Shown: positions 1 to 9,144, counted from the stretch's first letter. The stretch: DNA of 32,585 bases from CAIWXH01 sp964555675 (GCA_964555675.1 CAZKTU010000053.1:1-32585); one strand, 5' to 3'. Made by a program: numbers and translations. The notes: generated by a model from the sequence alone, not told the origin.

Positions 1-82
1 CTGGCCTGAAACCTGCTGTAGCGGCAGCATTCCAGCGCTCTGTAGTAGGGCGTCGGACACCTGCGCATACAAGGAGGTATGA

Positions 83-1435
83 GTGTCGACACGGCTTGCA
101 GCGTGGCTCCTCGTGAGCCTGTTCGCCCTCGGCCTGGCCGGCTCAGGCAGCGCCCTGGCCCAGAGCACGGGCCAGCCGGGCGTCTTCGAGACGACGGCGC
201 GGCTCCAGCTGGTCGCCGATGGCTTCACCAGCCCGGTGGCCCTGGTCGAGAGCCCCGACGGGACGGGAAGGCGCTTCGTCGTTGACCAGGCTGGGCAGAT
301 CTGGATCGTCACCGCCCGGGGCGAGCGTCTGAAAGAGCCGTTTCTCGACCTCAGAGAGCGCATGGTCCAGTTGAACCCGCGCTACGACGAGCGCGGCCTC
401 CTCGGCCTGGCCTTCCACCCGCGCTATGGCGCTACAGGGCGCCTCTTCGTCTACTACAGCGCTCCGCTCCGCGCGGGCGCCCCCGCCGACTACAACCACA
501 CTGCGCTCCTGGCCGAGTTCCGCGTCGCGGCCGATAACCCGAACCGGGCCGACCCGAGCTCGCAGCGCGTCCTCCTCGCCGTCGATCAGCCCCAGATGAA
601 CCACAACGGCGGCACCCTCGCCTTCGGCCCCGCCGACGGATTCCTGTACCTCTCGCTGGGCGACGGCGGCAACCGCGACGACCTGGGCGTGGGCCATGTG
701 GAAGGCGGCAACGGCCAGGACATTGCGCAGAACCTGCTCGGCAGCATCCTGCGCATCGACGTAGACCAGGGCAACCCCTACGGCATCCCCTCAGATAACC
801 CCTTCGTCGGCGGCGGCGGTCTGCCCGAGCAGTGGGCCGTCGGCTTCCGCAACCCCTACCGCTTCTCCTTCGACATGGGCGGCGAGCACGCGCTCTTCGT
901 CGGCGATGTCGGGCAAGAGCTGTGGGAGGAGATCAATATCGTCAGCAGGGGCGGCAACTACGGCTGGAACGTCCGCGAGGGCGCCCATTGCTTCGACGCG
1001 GCCAGCCCGCGGACCCCGCCCGCCACCTGTCGCGAGACCGACGCCTGGGGCAACCCGCTGATCGGCCCCGTGATCGAGCTGCTCAACGCCAAGGCGCCGG
1101 GCGGTCTGGGGCTCGCAATTGTGGGCGGGGCCGTCTATCGGGGCGCGCGTATCCCCGAGTTGGGCGGGCGCTACCTGTTCGGCGCCTGGAGCCGCGGGGC
1201 CACGGCGGACGGCCAGGGTCAGCTGGGCGGCGCGCTCTTCGTCGCCGGCCCGTGCGACGGCGGTCGCTGCGGCTTCAGCCGCCTCTGGCTCGACGGCCAG
1301 CCCCAGGGGCAGCCCCAGGACTTCGTGATGGGCTTCGGCCAGGATCGCTTCGGCGAGCTCTATGTGCTGACCACGGGCTCTCTGGGTCCGGCGGGCAGCT
1401 CGGGCAAGGTGTACAGGCTCGCCCCCGGCGACTGA
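83..1435 (+). CDS. Secreted PQQ-dependent sugar dehydrogenase-like protein (GSDH family)
   Basis: A 450-residue protein of the glucose/sorbosone dehydrogenase family, six-bladed beta-propellers that often bind PQQ and oxidise sugars outside the cytoplasm. GTG at 83 is chosen because AGGAGG (72-77) sits 5 nt upstream; the ATG at 79 is in another frame and touches the Shine-Dalgarno. Residues 1-26 form a signal peptide ending SALAQ. Family signatures visible are GLLGLAFHP (about 105), the blade motif MNHNGGTLAFGPADG (about 172) and AVGFRNPYRFSFD (about 252), typical of the soluble aldose dehydrogenase (YliI-like) branch. Cysteine pairs around 300-320 and 390-400 fit disulfides in an exported protein. 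The substrate cannot be read from the sequence. The gene is convergent with the minus-strand deacetylase, with 58 bp between their ends. Confidence 0.85.
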   Translation: MSTRLAAWLLVSLFALGLAGSGSALAQSTGQPGVFETTARLQLVADGFTSPVALVESPDGTGRRFVVDQAGQIWIVTARGERLKEPFLDLRERMVQLNPRYDERGLLGLAFHPRYGATGRLFVYYSAPLRAGAPADYNHTALLAEFRVAADNPNRADPSSQRVLLAVDQPQMNHNGGTLAFGPADGFLYLSLGDGGNRDDLGVGHVEGGNGQDIAQNLLGSILRIDVDQGNPYGIPSDNPFVGGGGLPEQWAVGFRNPYRFSFDMGGEHALFVGDVGQELWEEINIVSRGGNYGWNVREGAHCFDAASPRTPPATCRETDAWGNPLIGPVIELLNAKAPGGLGLAIVGGAVYRGARIPELGGRYLFGAWSRGATADGQGQLGGALFVAGPCDGGRCGFSRLWLDGQPQGQPQDFVMGFGQDRFGELYVLTTGSLGPAGSSGKVYRLAPGD

Positions 1436-1493
1436 TGCCGCGAGGGCCGGTGCCCCTGGTCACCTGGTGAGCGTAGCGTGGGGTCTCGCCTCG

Positions 1494-2585
1494 CTACGCT
1501 CGCCCCTCGAAGCCGTCGAGCAGGCTGACCACATTGCGCCCGAGCTCGTCGATGGCGTAGCCGCCCTCCTGGACGAAGAGCGTCGGCAGGCCCAGTTGGG
1601 CGATGCGCGCCCCGATCTGGGCGTAGCAGGGCGTGGTGAGCGCCAGGTCGCCCAGCGGGTCGCCGCCGTAGGTGTCGAGGCCGGCCGAGACCACCAGGTA
1701 GCGCGGGCCGTAGCCGGCGATCGCCTCGAGGGACGTCTCGAGCGCGGTCAGGTAGCCGGCATCGTCGAGGCCCGCGGGCAGCGGCAGGTTGAGGTTGTAG
1801 CCCTCGCCGGCGCGGGCGCCCCGCTCGTCGGCGCGGCCGAGGAAGTACGGGTACTCGCGCTCGGGGTCGCCGTGGAGCGAGACGAAGAAGACGTCGCTGC
1901 GTTCGTAGAAGATCGCCTGGGTCCCGTTGCCGTGGTGTACGTCGATGTCGAGCACCGCCACCACGGCCGGCCGCATCGCCCAGACTGGCGGCTGCTCGGT
2001 CGCGCCGCCCTCGCCGGTCGGGCGTCGGCCGTCAGTGGTCGCCAGATAATGGGCCGCGATCGCAGCATTGTTGAGGTAGCAGTAGCCGCCGGCCAGCCCC
2101 TGGGCGGCGTGGTGCCCCGGCGGCCTGCACAGGGCGTAGGCCGCCCGCTCGCCCTCGAGCAGCAGGGCCGCCCCGCTCAGGGCCGCCTCGGCGCTGCCTA
2201 GGGCCGCGGCGTAGGTGCCGGCCGTGATCGGCGCGCTCAGGTCGAAGCAGTAGCGCCCCGCCCGGCCCTGCACGCTGCGCGACTCGGACTGTAGCCCGGG
2301 CAGCGGGAAGGCCGAGGGCATCACCGCCTCGGGGTGACGCCCCGCCGCCACCCACGCCGCGTACGCCTCGGCGAGATACTCGACATAATCATTATTGTGC
2401 ACGGCCAGGGCCGGGGCGATGCCGAAGGCGCGCGGCGCCTCGGGCGCCGGGTAGCCCGCCGCCGCCAGGGCCTCGGCGATGATCGTCACGCGGCGCGGCA
2501 GCTCGAAATAGGGCGTCACGCGCCCGTCCAGGATCTCGAACGGCGGGTCGTGCAGTGCCTGCTGCGGGTTGCTGATCACTCTCAT
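1494..2585 (-). CDS. Acetylpolyamine amidohydrolase-like deacetylase (histone deacetylase family)
   Basis: A 363-residue zinc-dependent deacetylase of the class II HDAC/acetylpolyamine amidohydrolase group. Its N-terminus (MRVISNPQQALHDPP, then the PYFELPRR segment) resembles the acetylpolyamine amidohydrolase branch more than acetoin-utilisation proteins. Visible catalytic features are RPPGHHA with the His dyad at 158-159, the zinc ligands Asp215 and His217 in DIDVHHGNG, a third ligand Asp304 in AGLDTYGGDP, and the transition-state Tyr343 in QEGGY. Length is normal for the family. The likely role is removing acetyl groups from polyamines or other small amines in the cytosol; the substrate is inferred. 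A -10 box lies 8 nt before the ATG, so the mRNA may be almost leaderless. It is divergent from bchH, which may be coincidental. Confidence 0.85.
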   Translation of the reverse strand: MRVISNPQQALHDPPFEILDGRVTPYFELPRRVTIIAEALAAAGYPAPEAPRAFGIAPALAVHNNDYVEYLAEAYAAWVAAGRHPEAVMPSAFPLPGLQSESRSVQGRAGRYCFDLSAPITAGTYAAALGSAEAALSGAALLLEGERAAYALCRPPGHHAAQGLAGGYCYLNNAAIAAHYLATTDGRRPTGEGGATEQPPVWAMRPAVVAVLDIDVHHGNGTQAIFYERSDVFFVSLHGDPEREYPYFLGRADERGARAGEGYNLNLPLPAGLDDAGYLTALETSLEAIAGYGPRYLVVSAGLDTYGGDPLGDLALTTPCYAQIGARIAQLGLPTLFVQEGGYAIDELGRNVVSLLDGFEGRA

Positions 2586-2593
2586 AGCCGCCC

Positions 2594-2622
2594 ATTGTAC
2601 TCGCCTCGCCCGCCCGCCGCAA
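2594..2622 (-). promoter_or_regulatory. Promoter of the deacetylase gene, nearly leaderless
   Basis: Read on the minus strand: TTGCGG (2617-2622), 17-bp spacer, TACAAT (2594-2599). The expected transcription start is about 2587, one or two nucleotides before the ATG ending at 2585. No Shine-Dalgarno fits in that space. Confidence 0.55.
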
Positions 2623-2746
2623 CGCGGTTAAAGAGTTCTCCCGCCCCGTGCAGATTCCTCACCGCCGCAGCCGCCCCTCAGGGCGTACGATGGCCTACAG
2701 TCAGCCCTGACTATATGTCGCCCGCCACGCCTGCACGGAGGGAGCC

Positions 2747-5700
2747 ATGCGCTTCGTCGTCCTGAGCACCCAGGATAACTATGGTCCCGGCCTGCGCGCC
2801 GCCGCCGCCACGATCAGCCGCGCCCACGGGCTCGACCTGACTGTAGGCGTCTACCTGGCCTCGGACCTCACCGACCAGGCCCGACGCGAGCGCATCGCCG
2901 CCGATATCGCCTCTGCCGATTTTGTCCTGGGGGCCATGCTCTTCGGCGAGGCCTATGTGCGCCCTCTCGAGGCGATGCTCGCCGCGGCGCCCTGCCCCGT
3001 CGCGGTGATCATGAGCAACCCGGCCCTGGCCAAACTGACCCGCCTCGGCAAGTTCAGCCTCGGCGACAACCAGGGCTCGGGCGAGGGCCACGGCGGCATG
3101 CTGCAGGCCCTCAAGCCCAAACACGGCCACGGCGAGGCCACGCGCCAGCTGGCTCTGGTGAAAAGCCTGACCAGGATCCTCAAGTTCCTGCCTGGGCGCT
3201 TCCGCGACCTCCACAGCTTCATCGTGCTGCACCAGTTCTGGGTCCATAACAGCCCCGAGAACATGGAGCGCATGCTCTGCCTGATCGCCGAGCGCTATGT
3301 CCCCGGCATGCGCGGCCGCCTGCCCGTCGAGGAGCCGCACCTCTACCCCGATGTAGCCCTCTGGCACCCCGACGCGCCCGCGCCCTTCGCCGACCTGAAG
3401 AGCTATGCGAAGTGGCAGCGGCGGCGCGGTCTCAGGCTCGACAAGGGCGTGGTTGGCCTGCTCTCGCTGCGCGTGATCGCCCTCAGCGGCAATGTCGCCC
3501 ACCTGGCCGCCCTGATCCGCGCCCTCGAGGCTCGCGGCCTGGAGGCCCGCCTGGCCTACACCGCCACCCTCGACAACCGCCCGGCCCTCGACGCCTTCTT
3601 CGCGACCTCCGAGCACGGCCGGCAGCCGGCCGCCGCTCGCCGCGCCTCGGTCGACCTCTTGCTCACCACCTCGGGCTTCTCACTGGCCGGCGGCATGGCC
3701 CAGAGTCGGCCCGTAGAGGCCCGGGCCGCCCTCGAGGCCCTCGACGTGCCCTTCCTGCAGGGCATCCCCCTGGTCTTCCAGCGCGTCGAGCAGTGGCGCG
3801 CCGACGAGCGCGGCCTCAGCCCCATGCACATCGCCATGAATGTGGCCCTGGCCGAGATCGAGGGCGCCGCCGAGCCCCTCGTCTACGGCGGCCCCACGGG
3901 CGAAGAGGGCGGCGCGGCGCCGGTGCCCGAGCAGATCGAGCGCCTCGCCGAGCGCGTCGCCCGCCGCGTCGCCCTCGGCCGCAAGGCCAACGCCGAGAAG
4001 CGCGTCGCCCTGGTGCTCTTCAACTTCCCGCCCAACCTGGGCAGCGTCGGCACCGCCGCCTACCTCGACGTCTTCGCCAGCACCTACAGGCTGCTTCAGG
4101 AGCTGAAGGCTGCCGGCTACGCCGTCGAGCTGCCCGCCAGCGCCGAGGCTCTGCGCCGCATGATCACCGAGGGCAACGCCCTGGTCTACGGCGTCGACGC
4201 CAATGTGGCCGCCCACCTGAGCCTCGACGACTACCGGCGGCTCTTCCCCGCCTACGCCGAGATCGAGCCCTACTGGGGGCACGCCCCCGGCGAGCTGCTG
4301 GCCGACGGCAAGCGCTTCTTCATCCAGGGCTGTCAGCTCGGCAATGTCTTCATCGGCGTGCAGCCCACCTTCGGCTACGAGCGCGACCCCATGCGCCTGC
4401 TCATGGCCCGCGACGCCGCCCCGCACCACGGTTTCGCCGCCTTCTACACCTGGCTCGACAAGGTCTTCGCCGCCGACGCTGTGGTCCATATGGGCACCCA
4501 CGGCGCCCTCGAGTTCATGCCCGGCAAGCAGGCCGGCCTCGGCCCCGCGTGCTGGCCCGCGCGCCTGCTCGGCGGCCTGCCCAACTTCTACTACTACTGC
4601 GTCAACAACCCTAGCGAGGGCACCATCGCCAAGCGCCGCGGCGCCGCCACCCTGGTCAGCTACCTCGTCCCACCCGTGCAGCAGGCCGGCCTCTACAAGG
4701 GCCTGCGCCAGCTCAAGGACAGCATCGACCAGTACCGCGCCCGGCCCGATCCCCTGCTGCTGGAGTCGCTCGGGGCCATGGCCGAGCGCCTGGGCCTGGT
4801 CGTGGCAGCAGAGGCGCCCAGCCCGGATGATCCGACCGCCGGCGAGGCCTACCTCGCCCGCCTCAGCCACGAGCTGCTCCAGGTCGAGCAGCGCCTGATC
4901 CCCGTCGGCCTGCACGTCCTGGGGCGCCCGCCCGCGGCCGAAGAGCTGGTCGACATCCTGGCCCTCGTGGCCGCCTTCCAGCGCCCCGCGCCCGGCGCGC
5001 CCACCCTGCCCGAGGCCGTAGCGGCCTCGCTGGGCCTGAGCTACGCCGAGCTGCGCGAGCGCGTCGCCCGCGACGGCGCGGCCCAGGAGCAGTACCGCCA
5101 GGTCGATGCCCGCTGCCGCGAGGCGATCCGCCTGTTCGTGGCCGGGGGCGAGCTGGCGATCGCGGGCGTGCCCCCCGCCGAGCTGGCGCCACTGGCGGCC
5201 AGCCTCGGCGACCTGTTGGCCCGCCTGCGCGCCGACGCCGAGCTGCCGGCCCTCGTGCGCGCCCTGGCCAACGGCTACATCCCGCCCTCGCCCGGCAACG
5301 ACGTGGTGCGCAACCCGGCCGTCGTGCCGACCGGCCGCAACCTCCACGGCCTCGACCCCTGGCGTATGCCCTCTGCGGCCGCCCAGGCCGCCGGCGAGGC
5401 CTGCGTCGACGAGCTGCTCGCCGGCCTCGCCGCGGCCGCGGGGGGGCCGCCCGAGACGGTGGCCATGGTCCTCTGGGGCACCGACAATATCAAGACCGAG
5501 GGCGAAGGCGTGGCCCAGGCCCTCGCCCTGCTGGGCGCCCGCGTGGTGAGCGACGAGCTGGGCAAGGTGGCCGACGTGGCGCTCATCCCCCTGGCCGAGC
5601 TGGGCCGCCCGCGGGTCGATGTGGTCTGCACGGTCAGCGGCATCTTTCGCGACCTCATGGCCCACCAGGCCAGCCTGATCGACCGGGCCGTGCGCCTGGC

Positions 5701-6526
5701 CGCCACGGCCGATGAGCCCGTCACGGCCAACTTCGTCAGGAAGCACGCCCTCGCCCAGGCCGCCGAGCTGGGGGTCGGGGTCGAAGAGGCCGCGGCCCGC
5801 GTCTTCTCCAACGCCCCCGGCAGCTACGGGGCCAACGTCAACCACCTGGTCGAGAGCAGCAGCTGGGAGGATGACGGCCAGCTCGGCGAGGTCTTCCTGA
5901 ACCGCAAGGGCTTCGCCATGACCCCGGGCGGCGAGTGGCGCGAGGCCAGGCCCCTGCTCGAGCAGGCCCTCGGCACCGTGCAGGCCACCTTCCAGAATAT
6001 CGACAGCGTCGAGACCGGCATCTCGGACGTGGACCACTACTACGAGTACCTGGGCGGCATGACCAAGAGCGTCGAGAAGCTGCGCGGCGCTCGCCCGCAG
6101 GTCATGGTCGCCGAGGTCGAGGCCTTCAGCGGGCCCGGCGGCGGCCGCGTGCGCCCCCTCGAGCAGATGGTGCGCCTCGAGAGCCGGGCCAAGCTGCTCA
6201 ACCCCAAGTGGTTCGAGGGCATGCTCGCCCATGGCTACGAGGGCGCCCACGAGATCGAGGTGCGCCTCAGCAATACCTACGGTTGGAGCGCCACGGCCGG
6301 CGCGGTCGACGGCTGGGTCTACCAGGGCGTCGCCGAGACCTACTTGCTCGACGACGAGATGCGCGAGCGCCTGGCCGCCCTCAACCCCCACGCCGCCGCC
6401 GGCATGGCCCGCCGCCTGCTCGAGGCCAGCGAGCGCGGCTTCTGGCAGACCGACGAGCAGACCCTCGAGCGCCTGCGCTCGCTCTACGCCGACCTGGAGG
6501 ACCGCCTTGAGGGGGTGACGGGGTAA
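2747..6526 (+). CDS. bchH: Magnesium chelatase subunit H
   Basis: A 1259-residue large subunit of protoporphyrin IX Mg-chelatase, which binds the porphyrin and inserts Mg2+ with the ATPase partners BchI and BchD, the first committed step to bacteriochlorophyll. Residues 1 to about 160 match the N-terminal DUF3479 domain found in BchH/ChlH but not in CobN. The rest is the CobN/Mg-chelatase domain, with GTHGALEFMPGKQAGLG near 582 and conserved blocks such as GTDNIKTEGEGVAQAL near 910 and a C-terminal NPKWFEGMLAHGYEGA near 1149. Length is full. A purine-rich GGAGGGAG precedes the ATG at 2747. bchI and bchD are not in this window. Many phototrophs of the Chloroflexi and Chlorobi have several BchH paralogues (BchH/S/T types), so this copy could be the main one or a paralogue; sequence alone does not decide. 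A cobaltochelatase is less likely because of the DUF3479 domain. Confidence 0.92.
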   Translation: MRFVVLSTQDNYGPGLRAAAATISRAHGLDLTVGVYLASDLTDQARRERIAADIASADFVLGAMLFGEAYVRPLEAMLAAAPCPVAVIMSNPALAKLTRLGKFSLGDNQGSGEGHGGMLQALKPKHGHGEATRQLALVKSLTRILKFLPGRFRDLHSFIVLHQFWVHNSPENMERMLCLIAERYVPGMRGRLPVEEPHLYPDVALWHPDAPAPFADLKSYAKWQRRRGLRLDKGVVGLLSLRVIALSGNVAHLAALIRALEARGLEARLAYTATLDNRPALDAFFATSEHGRQPAAARRASVDLLLTTSGFSLAGGMAQSRPVEARAALEALDVPFLQGIPLVFQRVEQWRADERGLSPMHIAMNVALAEIEGAAEPLVYGGPTGEEGGAAPVPEQIERLAERVARRVALGRKANAEKRVALVLFNFPPNLGSVGTAAYLDVFASTYRLLQELKAAGYAVELPASAEALRRMITEGNALVYGVDANVAAHLSLDDYRRLFPAYAEIEPYWGHAPGELLADGKRFFIQGCQLGNVFIGVQPTFGYERDPMRLLMARDAAPHHGFAAFYTWLDKVFAADAVVHMGTHGALEFMPGKQAGLGPACWPARLLGGLPNFYYYCVNNPSEGTIAKRRGAATLVSYLVPPVQQAGLYKGLRQLKDSIDQYRARPDPLLLESLGAMAERLGLVVAAEAPSPDDPTAGEAYLARLSHELLQVEQRLIPVGLHVLGRPPAAEELVDILALVAAFQRPAPGAPTLPEAVAASLGLSYAELRERVARDGAAQEQYRQVDARCREAIRLFVAGGELAIAGVPPAELAPLAASLGDLLARLRADAELPALVRALANGYIPPSPGNDVVRNPAVVPTGRNLHGLDPWRMPSAAAQAAGEACVDELLAGLAAAAGGPPETVAMVLWGTDNIKTEGEGVAQALALLGARVVSDELGKVADVALIPLAELGRPRVDVVCTVSGIFRDLMAHQASLIDRAVRLAATADEPVTANFVRKHALAQAAELGVGVEEAAARVFSNAPGSYGANVNHLVESSSWEDDGQLGEVFLNRKGFAMTPGGEWREARPLLEQALGTVQATFQNIDSVETGISDVDHYYEYLGGMTKSVEKLRGARPQVMVAEVEAFSGPGGGRVRPLEQMVRLESRAKLLNPKWFEGMLAHGYEGAHEIEVRLSNTYGWSATAGAVDGWVYQGVAETYLLDDEMRERLAALNPHAAAGMARRLLEASERGFWQTDEQTLERLRSLYADLEDRLEGVTG

Positions 6527-6558
6527 AGCTTCCGGGAAGCGCTCGCCTCCGCCCCCTG

Positions 6559-6567
6559 TGCTATACT
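6559..6567 (+). promoter_or_regulatory. Extended -10 promoter before the GHMP kinase
   Basis: TGC followed by TATACT forms an extended -10 element starting 33 bp after the bchH stop. No good -35 is seen at the right distance, which is usual for extended -10 promoters. The expected start is near 6574, favouring GTG at 6611 over an in-frame TTG at 6578 as the kinase start. A small hairpin (GCTTCC/GGAAGC, about 6528-6540) lies between bchH and this promoter. Confidence 0.5.
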
Positions 6568-6610
6568 AGCCCCCGGTTTGGCCCAGTGGCCCAGCGAAGC
6601 GAGTTGTCTT

Positions 6611-7660
6611 GTGAAAATCTACAAAGCCCGCGCCCCGATGCGCATCGGCTTCTTTGGCGGCGGCACCGACGTCAGCCCCTACGCCGAGGAGCACGGCGGC
6701 AAGGTCCTCAACTGCACGATCAATCTCTACGTGCGCTGCATGCTCACGGCCAGCGTCGACCCCGGTCTCACCATTCGTTCGCTCGACCTGCAAGAGGTCA
6801 GCCGCCTCGTCAGCGGCCGCGAGTGGGACGGCAAGCTGGCGCTGCCCCAGGCCGTGCTCGACGCCATGCCTCATCTGCGCCCCAGCTTCAGCCCCGAGCG
6901 CCCCGGCTACCGCCTGACCATGTTCAGCGACGCGCCTCCCGGCAGCGGGCTCGGCTCGTCGTCCGCCCTCGTGGTCAGCATGCTCAAGCTGCTCTATAAC
7001 GTCGCCGGCGAGAGCTTCGACCCCCACGAGCTGGCCGAGCTGGCCTTTAAGATCGAGCGGGTCGACCTGGGCATCCCTGGCGGGCGCCAGGATCAGTACG
7101 CCGCCGTCTTCGGCGGCATGTGCGTCTATCACTTTGGCAACGGCCACGTGATTGTCGAGCCCGTGCTCACCGACCCCACCGCCCTGCTCGAGCTCGAGAG
7201 CTGCCTGATCATCGGCTACATCGGCGATCGGCAGTTCCTGCGCCGCCACCTGATGGAAGACCAGGTCCAGCGCCTCGTCAAGGGCGACACCCTGCGCTAC
7301 CACGACGAGACCAAGGCCTTCGTCGACCAGGCCACCAGGTACCTGCGCGAGCTGCGCATCGCCGACTTCGGGCGCCTGCTCCACGACGCCTGGGAGGTGA
7401 AGAAGGCCTTCTCGCCCCACATCGCCCCGCCCATCGTCGATGAGGTCTACGCCATGGCTCGGCGCCACGGCGCCTGGGGCGGCAAGATCACCGGCGCCGG
7501 CGGCGGCGGCTTTATGGTCTTCGCCTGCCCCTTCGACCGCCGCCTCGAGCTCGAGCGCATCCTCACCGAGCAGGGCGTTCACGTCCGCCCCTTCTCGTTT
7601 GTCACCCAGGGTGTGCAGTCGTGGGCCGTGGCCGAACCTGAGCGCGATCGCCTAAGCTGA
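6611..7660 (+). CDS. GHMP family sugar kinase (HddA-like)
   Basis: A 349-residue GHMP-superfamily kinase from the GTG at 6611. An in-frame TTG at 6578 is only about 4 nt past the predicted transcript start and would add an untypical N-terminus. Motifs in order: RAPMRIGFFGGGTD near residue 7-20 (motif 1), the phosphate-binding loop GSGLGSSSALVVS near 113-125, GGRQDQYAAVFGG near 157-169, and the C-terminal GGKITGAGGGGFMVF near 294-308. This arrangement fits D-glycero-D-manno-heptose 7-phosphate kinases and related kinases that phosphorylate the anomeric carbon in GDP-sugar routes. The exact sugar is unknown. A mannose-1-phosphate guanylyltransferase-like gene and a GDP-sugar reductase lie 17-19 kb away in the same window, so a shared surface-polysaccharide role is possible but not shown. 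Confidence 0.8.
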   Translation: MKIYKARAPMRIGFFGGGTDVSPYAEEHGGKVLNCTINLYVRCMLTASVDPGLTIRSLDLQEVSRLVSGREWDGKLALPQAVLDAMPHLRPSFSPERPGYRLTMFSDAPPGSGLGSSSALVVSMLKLLYNVAGESFDPHELAELAFKIERVDLGIPGGRQDQYAAVFGGMCVYHFGNGHVIVEPVLTDPTALLELESCLIIGYIGDRQFLRRHLMEDQVQRLVKGDTLRYHDETKAFVDQATRYLRELRIADFGRLLHDAWEVKKAFSPHIAPPIVDEVYAMARRHGAWGGKITGAGGGGFMVFACPFDRRLELERILTEQGVHVRPFSFVTQGVQSWAVAEPERDRLS

Positions 7661-7681
7661 CGATAATGTTCGCACATGGAT

Positions 7682-7713
7682 GAGGCCTCCTCTCGCTGGC
7701 GAGAGGGGGCCTC
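7682..7713 (+). terminator. Hairpin after the GHMP kinase gene
   Basis: A 14-bp stem with one T-G wobble (GAGGCCTCCTCTCG, loop CTGG, CGAGAGGGGGCCTC). It starts 22 bp after the stop codon. No U-tract follows, so factor-independent termination is only likely, not certain. Confidence 0.55.
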
Positions 7714-7965
7714 TGCTCGTGTTGCGCAGCGCAATGCCTTATTGCTGCGCGCCCCCGCTCGCGCGCTCTGAGGCGCGCTCGTAACGATCTGACTATTTGA
7801 AATATTTAGGATTGCAAAGTTGTCAGGGTAGCCCCCCCCGGGTGATCACGAACAGTTTACGAAACAGGAGTACTGTCTACACGTCCCGCAGTCGGTCTGC
7901 TCCGCCTTCCCCGGTGAGCTGAAACGTGCCCGATTGAGCTATCAGCGACCGAAGGAGCTCTCATC
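7714..7965. other. Intergenic stretch upstream of the ATP-grasp gene
   Basis: No convincing ORF is seen. The first 50 bp hold a second, imperfect GC-rich hairpin (GCGCAGCGCAAT against ATTGCTGCGC, 7725-7752). An AT-rich block follows at 7790-7825 (TATTTGAAATATTTAGGATTG) that probably contains the promoter, but no -35/-10 pair is clear enough to call. A run of eight C at 7832-7839 is unusual. The AAGGAG at 7952-7957 is the ribosome binding site of the next gene. Confidence 0.5.
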
Positions 7966-9138
7966 ATGCCTCGTCGTCTCTCCGTCCTTCTTGTCGAAGG
8001 ACTCAGCGATCCCATCCCCCTCTCGGTAGCCCGCTGCCTGAACGATCTCCCCGGCGTGCAGGTCCACACCCTCGCCGCCGATCAGCATTCCTCACTCCGC
8101 TTCTCACGCCATCGCTCGTCCTTCCAGCTCCAGCCGGCCGGCCTCGCCCCTGACCAGGCCCTCGAACACCTCGAGCAGGTGGTCAAGGCGACCAGGGCCG
8201 ACGTGCTCATGCCCGTGATGGAGCCTGCGGTCGAGTTTGTGGCGGCCCACCAGGCCGCGATCATGCCGTGGGCGGCCATCGCGCCCAACCCCGATCTGCA
8301 GACCTTCAAGCTCGTCAACAACAAGTGGCTTCTGGCTCGTTTCCTCGAGGAGCACGGCCTGCCCTGCCCGCCGACCGTGCGCTACTCGCCTGACGCCGCC
8401 TTCTATGAGCGCCTGGCCACCCTGAGCTTTCCCGTGCTGCTCAAGCCCGCTACTGCCCGCGGCGGGCGCGATATCAGGCGCTTCGACACCCTGCCCCAGC
8501 TGCGGGCCTTCTGCGAGGCCCGTGGCCCCTTCAGCGAGCCCTTCATCGTCCAGAGCTTCATCGAGGGCTACGACATCGACTGTAGCGTGATCTGCCAGGA
8601 TGGCCGCATCCTCGCCTACACCCAGCAGAAGGGCCTGGTCGCCAACAAGTCCCCCTTCGGCCCCTCGCAGGGGATCGAGCTGGTGCATAGCCGGCCTCTG
8701 CTCGAGGTCATGGAGCGAGTGATGGCCGCCCTCGGTTGGAGCGGGGTAGCCCACGTCGATCTACGCTACTCGGCCGCCGACGGCGAGATCAAGGTCATCG
8801 AGGTCAATCCGCGCTACTGGAACACCATGATCGGCTCGCAGGTCGCCGGGGTCAACTTCCCCTACCTGGCCGCGCTCGCCGCCCTGGGCGAGAGCTTCCC
8901 GCGCCCCGAGTACGCCGATCTGCGCTATGTGCCCGTCAGCGTCGCCTTCGGCCAGGCCCTGCGCGGCCTCCAGGGCAAAGATCATCTCAGCTTCACTCTG
9001 GACGAGACGAACGCCCGCTATCTTTTTGGCGACCCGCTGCCTTCGCTGATGCGCGTCCTCGCTCGTCTCGGCCGGAGCAGCCCCGTCACACCCGTCCCCG
9101 CCGAATCCGAGCCCTCATCGCCTAAACTCGCCCGGTGA
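7966..9138 (+). CDS. ATP-grasp domain ligase of unknown substrate
   Basis: A 390-residue ATP-grasp protein. AAGGAG 8 nt upstream supports ATG 7966. Residues 1 to about 100 form the pre-ATP-grasp Rossmann-like domain (LLVEGLSDPIPLSVARCL). The ATP-binding core follows: LVNNKWLLARFLEEHG near 112, the nucleotide-lysine segment LLKPATARGG near 158-167, and the metal-binding end HVDLRYS and IKVIEVNPRYWNT near 263-285. This is the carbamoyl-phosphate-synthase/D-Ala-D-Ala-ligase type fold, which joins a carboxylate to an amine or thiol with ATP. Stand-alone members with this layout act on amino acids, peptides or cell-surface building blocks; nothing nearby shows the substrate. The gene is followed immediately by a 34-bp tandem repeat and an assembly gap, so its downstream context is uncertain. 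Confidence 0.8.
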   Translation: MPRRLSVLLVEGLSDPIPLSVARCLNDLPGVQVHTLAADQHSSLRFSRHRSSFQLQPAGLAPDQALEHLEQVVKATRADVLMPVMEPAVEFVAAHQAAIMPWAAIAPNPDLQTFKLVNNKWLLARFLEEHGLPCPPTVRYSPDAAFYERLATLSFPVLLKPATARGGRDIRRFDTLPQLRAFCEARGPFSEPFIVQSFIEGYDIDCSVICQDGRILAYTQQKGLVANKSPFGPSQGIELVHSRPLLEVMERVMAALGWSGVAHVDLRYSAADGEIKVIEVNPRYWNTMIGSQVAGVNFPYLAALAALGESFPRPEYADLRYVPVSVAFGQALRGLQGKDHLSFTLDETNARYLFGDPLPSLMRVLARLGRSSPVTPVPAESEPSSPKLAR

Positions 9139-9144
9139 TGATGC

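Noticed and set aside
1467..2201. 244-codon plus-strand frame
   Set aside because: Antisense shadow of the deacetylase gene, whose motifs are all on the minus strand.
3680..6391. 903-codon open frame on the minus strand
   Set aside because: It lies fully inside bchH on the opposite strand. High G/C at third positions keeps such antisense frames open; the product is low-complexity Gly/Ala/Val/His without domains.
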